DNA of 64,000 nt, taken from IMG/VR virus record IMGVR_UViG_3300027710_001279, positions 1 through 64,000 of that record; one strand, given 5' to 3'. Within the stretch, counting starts at the first letter, position 1. Each line of letters begins with the position of its first letter. This document shows, piece after piece, positions 6,927 through 14,704 of this stretch. Position numbers and translations under genes: made by a program. The notes beneath the pieces are model-generated. The model was not told the origin of the DNA. It made no database searches and was given only the letters and a program-made list of their open reading frames with translations. Source of the DNA: a virus.

Positions 6927-7739
6927 ATGATAATTCACCTTGTTAGTGATTTACACTTAGAATTTGCCTACCAGGAATTGCCCGGTGGTGATGTTCTCAT
7001 CTTGGCTGGAGATATCTGTGAAGCAAAAACACTCCGTAAAGAATTTCACCAAACTAAAGTTGTAGATCGTGTTCCTGGTGCTTTCAAAGCCTACGACTTT
7101 TTCTACAGCGAATGTGCCAAATACAAGAAAGTGTTTTATGTTATGGGAAACCATGAACATTATCACGGTCGCTTTGACAAGACCTACAACGAACTTAAAA
7201 GTATGATGCCTGAAAATGTTACCTTGCTTGAAAAAGAATGTTTTGAGTATGAAGGCGTAGTGTTCTTAGGTGCTACATTATGGACTGACATGAATAAGGG
7301 TGATCCTATCACGGTCTATACTATGAAAGGTTTTATGAATGACTATAAGGTTGTTCAGAATTTTTATGCTGACAAAGGATTATACCACAAGTTAACTCCT
7401 GAACATACTGTTACAGAACATCGTAAGACTAAGCAGTATTTCAAAACAATTCTTGAAATGAACCGTGATAAACCAGTAGTAGTTATTACCCACATGAGTC
7501 CTAGTTTCCAAAGCACCCACGAAAAGTACAGATACGAAACTGTTACCAATGGTGGCTACTCTAGTGACTTAGATGACTTCATCCTAGATCACAATAACAT
7601 TAAAGTATGGGTTCATGGTCATATGCATGATCCCGTTGATTACAAGATTGGTGATACTCGAGTCATTGCAAACCCAAGAGGCTATATGCCTTGGGAAGAT
7701 GGCAACGGTTTTGAACCCGGTCTATACTTTGAGGTATAA
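6927..7739 (+). CDS. Calcineurin-like metallophosphoesterase
   Basis: A 270-residue phosphoesterase with all five dimetal blocks in order: DLHLEF (8-13), GDICE (28-32), GNHEHYHG (75-82), THMSPS (about 190) and GHMHDP (about 233). These coordinate two metal ions that hydrolyse phosphomono- or phosphodiester bonds. Such proteins are common in large phages and may act on nucleotides, RNA ends or proteins; the substrate is not shown. It is the second gene of the operon starting at 6668. A second, unrelated-looking phosphoesterase lies at 44130. Confidence 0.88.
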   Translation: MIIHLVSDLHLEFAYQELPGGDVLILAGDICEAKTLRKEFHQTKVVDRVPGAFKAYDFFYSECAKYKKVFYVMGNHEHYHGRFDKTYNELKSMMPENVTLLEKECFEYEGVVFLGATLWTDMNKGDPITVYTMKGFMNDYKVVQNFYADKGLYHKLTPEHTVTEHRKTKQYFKTILEMNRDKPVVVITHMSPSFQSTHEKYRYETVTNGGYSSDLDDFILDHNNIKVWVHGHMHDPVDYKIGDTRVIANPRGYMPWEDGNGFEPGLYFEV

Positions 7740-7741
7740 CT

Positions 7742-7984
7742 ATGTCTAGTCTGGCAGAATACTTTGAAGCTAATCGTCCTAAACCCAAATACAAGTTTGG
7801 GGATAGGGTCGATGGTATGTATATGAAGATACCCTATGTTGGTACAGTCTATACAGATAATATGCGTAATGAGTTAGAAGGCCCTATGGTTAGTATTCAT
7901 TTGGACCTGCCAATGAAAATTGGTAAAGTGTGGCATGAATACATTCGTGTAAAATATAAAGACATTAAAGGACTAAGAAAATGA
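7742..7984 (+). CDS. Small unknown protein, 80 residues
   Basis: No family recognised. The layout FGDRVDGMYMKIPYVGTVYTDN ... EGPMVSIHLDLP looks like a small beta-barrel of SH3 or KOW type, where a short strand-rich domain begins with a GDRV turn; that is a shape impression only. It starts 2 nt after the phosphoesterase stop and overlaps the next gene by 4 nt. Confidence 0.65.
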   Translation: MSSLAEYFEANRPKPKYKFGDRVDGMYMKIPYVGTVYTDNMRNELEGPMVSIHLDLPMKIGKVWHEYIRVKYKDIKGLRK

Positions 7985-8232
7985 GTTCAACCGTACGTAT
8001 ACCTTGGAATCGAAATTACGAGAACGAACGCAACTGGAATGAAGTCTGTGCTAGAGCTATAGAAATGTTTGGACTGCCGGGCAACAGATTTACCACTCAT
8101 GCCAATATTCACTATATGGACTTTATTTTTAAAAGTAATAAAGATGCACTAATGTTTGCCATAGAACATAATGGCATTATTGTTCCAGACGAAGACCTAA
8201 CTGTAGAAGCTGTAGGAAGATACATGCAGTGA
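7981..8232 (+). CDS. Small unknown protein, 83 residues
   Basis: No family recognised. A soluble protein with several Asn and aromatic residues and an acidic C-terminal half (IVPDEDLTVEAVGRYMQ). Translationally coupled by 4-nt overlaps on both sides, so it belongs to the 6668-8525 operon. Confidence 0.65.
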   Translation: MSSTVRIPWNRNYENERNWNEVCARAIEMFGLPGNRFTTHANIHYMDFIFKSNKDALMFAIEHNGIIVPDEDLTVEAVGRYMQ

Positions 8233-8525
8233 GAAAGCGTGAGGATGAAAGTTACGAAGCATGGTGCAAGCGTGTCGAAATGTATGAACACGGCTGTGCT
8301 TTGCAACGGATTGCAGAAGGTGATTCTATTGATCAAGTTTTAGATGACATGAGTCGTAAAATCATGCAAAAACTTCTACATCCTCTCTATGACGAAATCC
8401 GTAAATCATCAAATACTACATATGATGCAGAAGCTGGGAAAAAAGAGTATGCGGAAAAATATCTAAAACATAACACTCCTGTAGCAGATCACGTTGAAGG
8501 TCAATTATTTGACAAACGCGAATAA
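8229..8525 (+). CDS. Small unknown helical protein, 98 residues
   Basis: No family recognised. The sequence is highly charged and predicted helical: ESYEAWCKRVEMYEHGCALQRIAEG is followed by a second helix rich in Lys, Asp and Glu. The -35 element of the dnaK promoter (8509-8514) lies inside its last codons. Last gene of the operon that begins at 6668. Confidence 0.65.
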   Translation: MRKREDESYEAWCKRVEMYEHGCALQRIAEGDSIDQVLDDMSRKIMQKLLHPLYDEIRKSSNTTYDAEAGKKEYAEKYLKHNTPVADHVEGQLFDKRE

Positions 8526-8539
8526 TTCGTGTATAAATA
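8509..8539 (+). promoter_or_regulatory. Composite sigma70 / late promoter of dnaK
   Basis: TTGACA at 8509-8514 and TATAAA at 8532-8537 are 17 bp apart, and the same -10 is part of a perfect T4-type late octamer TATAAATA (8532-8539). The transcription unit could thus be read both early by host sigma70 and late by a phage sigma factor. Confidence 0.75.
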
Positions 8540-8570
8540 TAGCTGTAGTGAATACTTTTAAGATTTACTA

Positions 8571-8605
8571 CCGGACATAGGGTCCAAACTATTCTTACTT
8601 ACCAA
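8571..8605 (+). promoter_or_regulatory. dnaK leader hairpin and shared ATTCTTACTTA element
   Basis: The dnaK leader holds a small hairpin (GGAC ... GTCC, about 8573-8585), then ATTCTTACTTA (8591-8601), then AAGGAG. The same 11-mer and a GGAC/GTCC hairpin recur in the hsp20 leader. Confidence 0.5.
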
Positions 8606-8615
8606 GGAGATAAAA

Positions 8616-10499
8616 ATGAGTAGAGTAATCGGTATCGATTTAGGTACAACAAATTCGTGTGTAGCAGTCATTGAAAATGGTGTTACAAAAGTTATTGAGA
8701 ATTCAGAAGGCGCACGTACTACACCTAGTATTGTTGCTTATGCTAACGATGAGATCCTTGTAGGAGCCTCGGCAAAACGTCAAGCAGTTACAAACCCCAA
8801 AAACACAATTTACGCAAGTAAGCGTTTAATCGGACGTAAGTTCACAGAAGAAGCTGTACAAAAAGACATCGATTTGATGCCTTATAAAATTGTTCAAGCT
8901 GATAACGGCGATGCTTGGGTACAAGTAAACGAGGACAAACTTGCTCCTCCACAGATCAGCGCAGAAGTCCTGCGTAAAATGAAACAGACCGCAGAGGATT
9001 ATCTAGGACATGAAGTTACACAAGCGGTTATCACAGTTCCTGCATACTTTAACGACAGCCAAAGACAGGCAACTAAGGATGCTGGCAAAATTGCAGGCTT
9101 GGAGGTACTCCGTATTATCAACGAACCAACTGCGGCTGCATTGGCCTATGGTGTTGACAAAGCAGATAAGGCTGATCGCAAGATTGCTGTGTATGATTTG
9201 GGTGGTGGAACATTTGACGTATCAATCATTGAGATTGCCAACGTTGACGGCGATAAACAAATTGAAGTGTTGTCCACTAATGGTGACACATTCTTAGGTG
9301 GTGAAGACTTTGACCAACGTATCATGGATTACTTGGTAGCGGAGTTTAAGAAAGACAATGGAGTTGATCTTACCAAAGACATGTTGGCCCTACAACGTCT
9401 TAAAGAAGCCGCTGAAAAGGCCAAGATTGAATTGTCAAGTTCTGCACAGACAGATGTTAACTTGCCTTACATCACAGCAGACGCCAGTGGTCCTAAGCAT
9501 ATGAATGTTAAGATCACTCGTGCTAAACTTGAGCAGTTAGTTGACGAGCTAATTCAACGTAGTATTGCCCCATGTAAAACTGCCATGTCAGATGCAGGTG
9601 TCACTGCTGGCGACATTGACGAAGTTATTCTAGTTGGTGGTATGACACGTATGCCTAAGGTTGCTGAAACAGTTGAGAAGTTGTTTGGCAAGGCACCACG
9701 TAAGGATGTTAACCCAGATGAAGCAGTGGCCGCTGGTGCTGCCATTCAAGGTGATGTGCTAGGTGGTGGACGCACAGACGTTCTATTGCTAGATGTTACA
9801 CCATTGAGCTTGGGTATTGAGACTATGGGTGGTGTAATGACTAAGTTGATTCAAAAGAATACAACTATTCCTACTAAGGCAAGTCAAACATTCTCTACAG
9901 CTGAAGACAATCAACCTGCTGTAACTGTCAAGGCATTCCAAGGTGAGCGTGAGTTCGTTCAATATAACAAGCTGTTAGGTGACTTTAACCTCGAAGGCAT
10001 TCCTCCAGCACGTCGTGGTACTCCTCAAATTGAGATTACCTTTGATATTGATGCAAACGGTATTATGCACGTTAGCGCCAAAGATAAGAACACAGGCAAA
10101 GAAAACAAGATCACTATCAAATCTAGCAGTGGTTTAAGCGAAGCTGAAATCCAAGACATGATCAAGGACGCAGAACTTAACGCTGAAGAAGATAAGAAAA
10201 AGCGTGAACTTGTTGAAGCACGTAACGGTGCTGAAAATGCCATTTACTCTATCAAAGAGGACAAAGAAAAATACATCGACCTAGTTACTGCCGAAGAAAA
10301 GGCCAATCTTGAAGATGCTATTAAGGCCGTAGAAGATGCATCCAAGGGAGATGATCCTAAGGTTATTCAAGATCTTGTGCAGGCAATGTTTAAGGCCATG
10401 GGTCCTTTGATGACAAAGAAACAACAAGAAGACGAGAAGGCCAAAGATAAACCTGCGGACGACAATGTTGTTGACGCAGAAGTAAAAGAGGCTGTATAA
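8616..10499 (+). CDS. dnaK: Chaperone DnaK (Hsp70)
   Basis: A full-length 627-residue Hsp70. The ATPase domain begins [15 protein letters not shown] (phosphate-1 loop, residues 4-18), with [12 protein letters not shown] (phosphate-2) near 195 and [10 protein letters not shown] (adenosine loop) near 340. The linker [15 protein letters not shown] leads into the substrate-binding domain (about residues 390-505), then a helical lid and an acidic tail ending [10 protein letters not shown]. It refolds or holds unfolded proteins with DnaJ and GrpE, neither of which is in the window, so host cochaperones are presumably used. Start supported by AAGGAGATAAAA. A complete phage dnaK is unusual. Confidence 0.97.
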   Translation: MSRVIGIDLGTTNSCVAVIENGVTKVIENSEGARTTPSIVAYANDEILVGASAKRQAVTNPKNTIYASKRLIGRKFTEEAVQKDIDLMPYKIVQADNGDAWVQVNEDKLAPPQISAEVLRKMKQTAEDYLGHEVTQAVITVPAYFNDSQRQATKDAGKIAGLEVLRIINEPTAAALAYGVDKADKADRKIAVYDLGGGTFDVSIIEIANVDGDKQIEVLSTNGDTFLGGEDFDQRIMDYLVAEFKKDNGVDLTKDMLALQRLKEAAEKAKIELSSSAQTDVNLPYITADASGPKHMNVKITRAKLEQLVDELIQRSIAPCKTAMSDAGVTAGDIDEVILVGGMTRMPKVAETVEKLFGKAPRKDVNPDEAVAAGAAIQGDVLGGGRTDVLLLDVTPLSLGIETMGGVMTKLIQKNTTIPTKASQTFSTAEDNQPAVTVKAFQGEREFVQYNKLLGDFNLEGIPPARRGTPQIEITFDIDANGIMHVSAKDKNTGKENKITIKSSSGLSEAEIQDMIKDAELNAEEDKKKRELVEARNGAENAIYSIKEDKEKYIDLVTAEEKANLEDAIKAVEDASKGDDPKVIQDLVQAMFKAMGPLMTKKQQEDEKAKDKPADDNVVDAEVKEAV

Positions 10500-10511
10500 T
10501 TGTTATAAATA
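10471..10511 (+). promoter_or_regulatory. Composite promoter of hsp20
   Basis: TTGACG (10471-10476), 18-bp spacer, TATAAT (10495-10500) lie in the 3' end of dnaK, followed by a perfect late octamer TATAAATA (10504-10511). This repeats the double architecture seen upstream of dnaK. Confidence 0.6.
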
Positions 10512-10516
10512 AAATT

Positions 10517-10573
10517 GTAGGACACCTAAATGGGTCCTACAGTTGGGCATAGCGCCCAAATGATTCTTACTTA
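10517..10573 (+). promoter_or_regulatory. hsp20 leader with two hairpins
   Basis: Hairpin 1: GTAGGAC (10517-10523) with GTCCTAC (10534-10540). Hairpin 2: TTGGGC (10543-10548) with GCCCAA (10554-10559). Then ATTCTTACTTA (10563-10573) just before the AAAGGAG site. It could be a 5' stabiliser or a heat-sensitive leader; neither is shown. Confidence 0.6.
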
Positions 10574-10588
10574 TTAAAGGAGAAAATT

Positions 10589-11023
10589 ATGAATCAATTA
10601 GTACGTTTCGACACCAATGCTCTAAACAGAGCTCTAGTAGGATTTGACACAATGTTCGACAACTTCGAACAACGTCTTGCAAGTCAAATCAACAACTCAT
10701 ATCCACCATACAACATTCTAAAACACGATGACAATTCTTACGAATTGGAAATTGCTGTCACTGGTTTTACACCAGAAGAAGTTGTAGTTGAGCTTGATCA
10801 AAATCAGCTTGTAGTCACAGGCAAACGTAGTCGTGATGAAGACACTGAAACACAGTATCTACATCGTGGACTAGCAACTCGTGATTTTACACGCAGTTGG
10901 ACATTAGCTGAACACATGGAAGTAGGGGAAGGCCGTATTAAAAACGGTGTTCTTACTATTGCTTTAACTCGTGTTGTTCCAGAAGCTCTTAAACCAAGAG
11001 TTTTGAAGATCAAAGCTGAGTAA
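10589..11023 (+). CDS. Small heat-shock protein Hsp20 (IbpA-like)
   Basis: A 144-residue alpha-crystallin-domain protein. The N-terminal arm has FDTMFDNFEQRLASQINNSYPPYNI, typical of the IbpA/HspH class. The crystallin domain runs from about 45 to 130 (YELEIAVTGFTPEEVVVEL ... GVLTIAL). The C-terminal tail has VLKIKAE with an IxI-like anchor. It holds aggregation-prone proteins for DnaK/ClpB, and the adjacent dnaK supports a joint role. Small Hsp20 genes are frequent in T4-like marine phages. AAAGGAG precedes the ATG. A strong terminator follows. Confidence 0.93.
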   Translation: MNQLVRFDTNALNRALVGFDTMFDNFEQRLASQINNSYPPYNILKHDDNSYELEIAVTGFTPEEVVVELDQNQLVVTGKRSRDEDTETQYLHRGLATRDFTRSWTLAEHMEVGEGRIKNGVLTIALTRVVPEALKPRVLKIKAE

Positions 11024-11029
11024 TCCTAC

Positions 11030-11052
11030 GGGGGCTCCGGCCCCCTTTTGTT
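11030..11052 (+). terminator. Rho-independent terminator after hsp20
   Basis: Stem GGGGGC (11030-11035) / GCCCCC (11040-11045) with a 4-nt loop TCCG, followed by TTTTGTT. It starts 7 nt after the hsp20 stop. Confidence 0.9.
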
Positions 11053-11062
11053 AAACCCGTTA

Positions 11063-11070
11063 TTAAATAC
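11063..11070 (+). promoter_or_regulatory. Late-type octamer TTAAATAC, leaderless clpS
   Basis: TTAAATAC ends 4 nt before the clpS ATG (11075). There is no Shine-Dalgarno between them, so the transcript probably starts at or near the start codon. Confidence 0.6.
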
Positions 11071-11074
11071 AATC

Positions 11075-11380
11075 ATGGCAACAGATACAATCATTGAAAA
11101 GAAATCCAAAGTTACCGACACTATTAAAGCGCCTGGTAAATTTAAAGTTGTCGTCTGCAATGACGATGTAACTCCCGTTGAATTTGTAATATCCATGCTG
11201 GTCATGGTATTCCGACACACTGAAAAATCTGCACTAGAACTAACACTGAAAATCCATAACAGTGGTAGTGCTGTTGCTGGTATTTTTAGCTACGAAGTTG
11301 CAGAGCAAAAAGCACTTGATGCAACCAATCTTGCTAGGGCCAACGGTTATCCTCTGATAATTAAAGTAGAACCAGAATGA
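11075..11380 (+). CDS. clpS: ClpS N-recognin adaptor
   Basis: A 101-residue adaptor that in bacteria delivers N-degron substrates to ClpAP. The core KVVVCNDDVTPVEFVISMLVMVF matches the ClpS signature (NDDxTPMEFV). EKSALELTLKIHNSGSAVAGIFSYEVAEQKA matches the second half, including the usual H-x-x-G-x-A region and the E-x-A-x-x-K helix. Start 11075 follows a late-type octamer; the longer frame from 11048 would include the promoter. With a ClpX and no ClpA visible, the phage may retune host ClpAP rather than build its own protease. Confidence 0.92.
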   Translation: MATDTIIEKKSKVTDTIKAPGKFKVVVCNDDVTPVEFVISMLVMVFRHTEKSALELTLKIHNSGSAVAGIFSYEVAEQKALDATNLARANGYPLIIKVEPE

Positions 11381-11388
11381 GGAACTAA

Positions 11389-11925
11389 ATGAGCTTAAAA
11401 GATTTAACCAGTGCTAAACACACAGAGGCTGAATCTACTCCGTTTATGAAGGCAGTGTTTGCAAAAACCCTGCCTTTTGATTTGTGGGTAGATTGGACAT
11501 ATCAAAAGTGGCTATTCTACGGAGCCATTGAAGGCGCCGCAGGTGCTAATAGACTGTTAGGAGATTTGCCAGACATTCGCAGGGCATTTTATTTGTTCAT
11601 GGATTATAATGAGATGAACACTGACCGTAAAAAACACGAGTTTCGTCCCATTGTCGTTGACTACTACAATTATCTAATTTCTATTGCCAAAGATCCTAAC
11701 AAGGTTATGGCTCATTTGTATACCTGGCACATGGGTGATATGTTTGGCGGCCAAATGATCAAGAAGATTGTTCCAGGCGCACATCGTAACTTAGAGTTTG
11801 AAGATGCTCGAACACTAATGACCAACATACGCAATAAACTAGACGACAGTATGGGTGAAGAGGCTAACATAGCCTTTGACTGGGCCATACGAATGATGAG
11901 GGATTATGACAGTAGTTTGGGATAA
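11389..11925 (+). CDS. Heme oxygenase (biliverdin-forming)
   Basis: A 178-residue heme oxygenase related to those of marine phages. The proximal heme ligand is H11 in KHTEAES. The distal-helix region HMGDMFGGQMIKKIVPG corresponds to the GDLSGGQ motif that lines the oxygen pocket. The enzyme opens heme to biliverdin IXalpha, CO and iron using reduced ferredoxin. Its 3' end overlaps the bilin reductase gene by 20 nt, so product and next enzyme are directly coupled. ATGAGGAACTAA precedes the start. Somewhat shorter than bacterial HO1 (about 220-240), as in phage versions. Confidence 0.9.
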   Translation: MSLKDLTSAKHTEAESTPFMKAVFAKTLPFDLWVDWTYQKWLFYGAIEGAAGANRLLGDLPDIRRAFYLFMDYNEMNTDRKKHEFRPIVVDYYNYLISIAKDPNKVMAHLYTWHMGDMFGGQMIKKIVPGAHRNLEFEDARTLMTNIRNKLDDSMGEEANIAFDWAIRMMRDYDSSLG

Positions 11926-12577
11926 GATCAGTAAGTTAGCCGCAGACATTACAGACAAGTTTAATGCTACCGGAGAAAAAGCTCAAGGATCGTTAGAAGA
12001 ACAATACGGCTGGCATAACACCCTTTGGTCCAGCAACAGCTATCGCAGAGCTCACGTTGAAATTGTAGACTTCCGTGAAACTTATAAGATATATATTTTA
12101 CACGTTACAGTATTTCCACACTTTAACGACCCTAGTCCTATCTACGGATTTGATGCCGTATGTGGACCTAACAAAATAACAGGTGCGTTCCACGATTTTA
12201 GCCATGCTGGCGACCCTCAAAGTTTTATGTATCTTTGGTTCAAAGCCCGGGTCAACGGACTAGAATGGAATAAACCTAGACAACTACCCGAATGGGCGCA
12301 ACAGATCTTTAGTCCTGCTATGGTAGCCGCAGGCAATCTACAGGATGAATCTGAAATAGATCAACTATGTGCTACTGCATTAACTACTCTAGATTTCTAT
12401 CTAAAAAATGTAGGCAAAGAGCAACAAGATGTAGCTGATTATCACATGGCTCAAAATCGTTATTGCCACTATCAAAAGCAGAATCCGCACGTAGTTAACA
12501 GTATGATTAGCATGGGCGTACCTGAGCCCAAAATGAAGCAGTTTGTGAGAGAAATTCTATTCCCTGAATTTCACTAA
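11906..12577 (+). CDS. Ferredoxin-dependent bilin reductase, PcyX/PebS-like
   Basis: A 223-residue protein with the ferredoxin-dependent bilin reductase pattern: IYGFDAVCGPNKITGAFHDFSHAGDP in the centre, with D83 at the place of the conserved proton-donating Asp, and a C-terminal LDFYLKNV ... NRYCHYQKQNPHVVNSMISMGVPE block typical of the family. These enzymes reduce biliverdin to phytobilins. The nearest group I know is phage PcyX, which makes phycoerythrobilin and was described from non-cyanobacterial marine phage sequences. Coupled to heme oxygenase by overlap. No phycobiliprotein or ferredoxin is in the window. Exact product is uncertain. Confidence 0.85.
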   Translation: MTVVWDKISKLAADITDKFNATGEKAQGSLEEQYGWHNTLWSSNSYRRAHVEIVDFRETYKIYILHVTVFPHFNDPSPIYGFDAVCGPNKITGAFHDFSHAGDPQSFMYLWFKARVNGLEWNKPRQLPEWAQQIFSPAMVAAGNLQDESEIDQLCATALTTLDFYLKNVGKEQQDVADYHMAQNRYCHYQKQNPHVVNSMISMGVPEPKMKQFVREILFPEFH

Positions 12578-12581
12578 ATAC
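12574..12581 (+). promoter_or_regulatory. Late-type octamer CTAAATAC, near-leaderless
   Basis: CTAAATAC overlaps the bilin reductase stop region and ends 6 nt before the ATG at 12588. Confidence 0.55.
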
Positions 12582-12587
12582 TGAACT

Positions 12588-13709
12588 ATGAGATCACGTG
12601 AATTTTTAATCGAAAAAGCCCCAACGCCCACTCCGGGGATGAAAAACAAAAATGCCGGACTTGCGGCCAGCAAGGTTCCAATGGGTCAGCCACCGGAAGT
12701 TGAACCTATACTTAAAAAGTTAGGTTACAAGGAAATTAAAAAAGCAGGCAATTTCCTTATTGTAGTTGTAGAGATTCCTCCTAAGAGTAAAAATATGGAA
12801 TTCCGTGTCGAGGTGATGAAAAAAATAGCGGCAGGGTTACAGGCTACGTTCCCGGGAACTATATATAATCCTATACAAAGCACTAAAAGCTCTATTGGAT
12901 TTGTAGAAATTCCAAACAATCCTATTAAAGTTCTTGTTAAAGATTTTAAAAAACAAGGCACAAAACGTGCCGGTGTTGCCAATGAACATCAACTAGTTGC
13001 GTTAATCCAAGAACAGATACAAGCATACGGTAAAGTTGACGTATTTTTCCAAGATGATAGAGGTAGAAGATTAGAAGTACCTGACGTTATTAATATTGTA
13101 GCAAGTGGCACAGATACCAAAGACCGAAAGAAAGCTGACGTTGTGTTACATAGTGCTTTATCAAAAGTTCCTGTATCTATTAAACAAGAAAATGCAGAAG
13201 TTTGGGAAAGTGCAGATACTTTATTTGGTGCCAGAGCAAGAAAGATCATTGATAAATTAAAGAAAGATGGACTTGTTAACTTAAATCAAATTAATCAAAT
13301 TCAGGTCAAAGGACAGTTACTACCTGTTTATAAACTAGACAAAGAAATTGTTGTTCAGCCTACTTCGCAAGATGCTATGCAGGCAGTGTTTGGCTCAGAT
13401 TTAAACCCAGAAGGCGGTATCATTGTACAAGATTTTCAACCTCACCACTTTGTGCAGTATGATGACACTATTATCATAGACTGTTATGCTGTAATCAAAA
13501 CTCAAGAAGATATTCCAGAATCTCATTTAATGTACTTTTTGATTAAAAACATGCCCGGAAGAGCTAGTTTAGGCTATTACGGTTTAGGTACTCAGGCAGT
13601 TACTATGTCTAGAGCATTTGGTAAACAACTAACTAAAACTCCAATTTTTGTAGATCAAGCAGGTAATACGGTCCCGGCTCCAAAACCACGAAATCCAGCG
13701 GTTGAATAA
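12588..13709 (+). CDS. Putative head-internal protein with nuclease-like core
   Basis: A 373-residue protein beginning MRSREFLIEKAP, which resembles the T4 capsid-targeting sequence; FLIE gives the (L/I)xE cleavage site expected for a gp21-type prohead protease. The rest shows NEHQLVALIQEQIQAYGK (about 125-145), then an acidic region with DRKKADVVL and VPVSIKQENAE near residue 180-210. An Asp followed about 15 residues later by a strand ending I-K is the spacing of PD-(D/E)XK nucleases; this is inferred by eye. A protein packaged and injected with the DNA is plausible. Preceded by a late-type promoter, with no Shine-Dalgarno. Confidence 0.6.
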   Translation: MRSREFLIEKAPTPTPGMKNKNAGLAASKVPMGQPPEVEPILKKLGYKEIKKAGNFLIVVVEIPPKSKNMEFRVEVMKKIAAGLQATFPGTIYNPIQSTKSSIGFVEIPNNPIKVLVKDFKKQGTKRAGVANEHQLVALIQEQIQAYGKVDVFFQDDRGRRLEVPDVINIVASGTDTKDRKKADVVLHSALSKVPVSIKQENAEVWESADTLFGARARKIIDKLKKDGLVNLNQINQIQVKGQLLPVYKLDKEIVVQPTSQDAMQAVFGSDLNPEGGIIVQDFQPHHFVQYDDTIIIDCYAVIKTQEDIPESHLMYFLIKNMPGRASLGYYGLGTQAVTMSRAFGKQLTKTPIFVDQAGNTVPAPKPRNPAVE

Positions 13710-13750
13710 ATTTCCCCGATCTTTTTCTAGACTTAAATAAGTCTACAGAG

Positions 13751-13758
13751 TTAAATAC
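13751..13758 (+). promoter_or_regulatory. Late-type octamer TTAAATAC
   Basis: TTAAATAC 17 nt before the ATG at 13776, with AGGAAAG between them as ribosome-binding site. Confidence 0.55.
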
Positions 13759-13775
13759 TCTTATATAGGAAAGAT

Positions 13776-14147
13776 ATGGAAATACTGTTTTTGCTGTTAT
13801 TATTCCAAATCAAGCATTGGTATGCTGATTTTAAAATTCAAACCTACATGCAGACAGTTAAGAAAGGCGTGTGGCTAGACCCAGTTGGCATGAGCCACAC
13901 TGCCGACCATATTTGGACCACGCTGGTCTGTTTATTTGTATTCAATTTCATTCATCCTATTCCAGCACTTACTATCATTGTAGTAGCATTATTAGAAGGC
14001 CTCTATCATTATATGATAGACTACACCAAAGTAAAATACGGTTGTAAAGACAACACTAAACCTTTGTTCTGGAACCAATTTGGTCTAGATCAACTAGCAC
14101 ATCAAACATCTTATCTTGTCATTGCTTGGTATTTGCTGATTCTTTAA
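13776..14147 (+). CDS. DUF3307-like membrane protein
   Basis: A 123-residue protein with three to four hydrophobic segments and the DUF3307 pattern: an N-terminal LLLFQIKHWYADFKIQT (equivalent to HLLaDFxxQ), a central SHTADHIWTT, EGLYHYMIDYTKVKYG (HxxxDxxK), and a C-terminal FGLDQLAHQTSYL. Conserved His and Asp residues at membrane faces suggest metal or proton binding, but the family has no known role. AGGAAAG precedes the ATG. Confidence 0.75.
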   Translation: MEILFLLLLFQIKHWYADFKIQTYMQTVKKGVWLDPVGMSHTADHIWTTLVCLFVFNFIHPIPALTIIVVALLEGLYHYMIDYTKVKYGCKDNTKPLFWNQFGLDQLAHQTSYLVIAWYLLIL

Positions 14148-14181
14148 CTTATCTGTATAGTTAATTTCTCTAAAATAGCCC

Positions 14182-14189
14182 GTAAATAC
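14182..14189 (+). promoter_or_regulatory. Late-type octamer GTAAATAC of the curli-like operon
   Basis: GTAAATAC 25 nt before the csgF-like ATG, with CGGAGGAATCA as ribosome-binding site. Confidence 0.6.
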
Positions 14190-14214
14190 TACGAAGGTTA
14201 TTTCGGAGGAATCA

Positions 14215-14694
14215 ATGAAAAACACTTTAATCGCCGTAGGGCTAATGCTAACACTGGCATCAGCACAGGCCGAACTAGTTCACCAATTTAAAAATCCAGC
14301 CTTTAGCGGCATTGGATACAGCAGTCACGTTCTAACAATTGACAGCATTGAAAAGTCACGTCGTGATGCCATTGAGGCAGATAAGAAGTCTGCTATTGCC
14401 AAAGCTGAAGCAGAACTACTAAACACTCCGCTGAATAGATTCATGAGTCTATTCCAAAGTCAAGTATACGCTCAACTTGCTACACAATTAAGCAACAACT
14501 TATTCACAAACAAATGTAGTGCCGCAGATGGTACAGCAATTCCTGGTTGCGTAAATCCAACAACAGGTAATTTTGTATTAGATGGTAACACAGTTACCTG
14601 GGTCAAGGCCAATGACAAAGTTACACTAACAGTGGTAGATGCCAAAGGCAATAGAACCACTGTTGTAGTGCCGATTGCTAGTTTTAGTTTTTAA
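14215..14694 (+). CDS. csgF: Curli assembly protein CsgF
   Basis: A 159-residue secreted protein with signal peptide MKNTLIAVGLMLTLASAQAE. The mature N-terminus LVHQFKNPAFSGIGY matches CsgF's F-x-F-x-N-P-x-F-G-G, the segment that plugs the CsgG pore. The middle is longer than in E. coli CsgF (138 residues) and includes a Cys pair (KCSAADGTAIPGC). The C-terminus (NFVLDGNTVTWV ... VTLTVVDAKGNRTTVVV) matches the CsgF strands. It starts the curli-like operon, 10 nt upstream of csgG. In bacteria CsgF couples secretion to nucleation of the fibre at the outer membrane. Confidence 0.88.
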   Translation: MKNTLIAVGLMLTLASAQAELVHQFKNPAFSGIGYSSHVLTIDSIEKSRRDAIEADKKSAIAKAEAELLNTPLNRFMSLFQSQVYAQLATQLSNNLFTNKCSAADGTAIPGCVNPTTGNFVLDGNTVTWVKANDKVTLTVVDAKGNRTTVVVPIASFSF

Positions 14695-14704
14695 GGAGTA
14701 AAGA

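Noticed and set aside
9010-9297. 95-residue plus-strand frame inside dnaK
   Set aside because: Out-of-frame shadow of a highly conserved gene.
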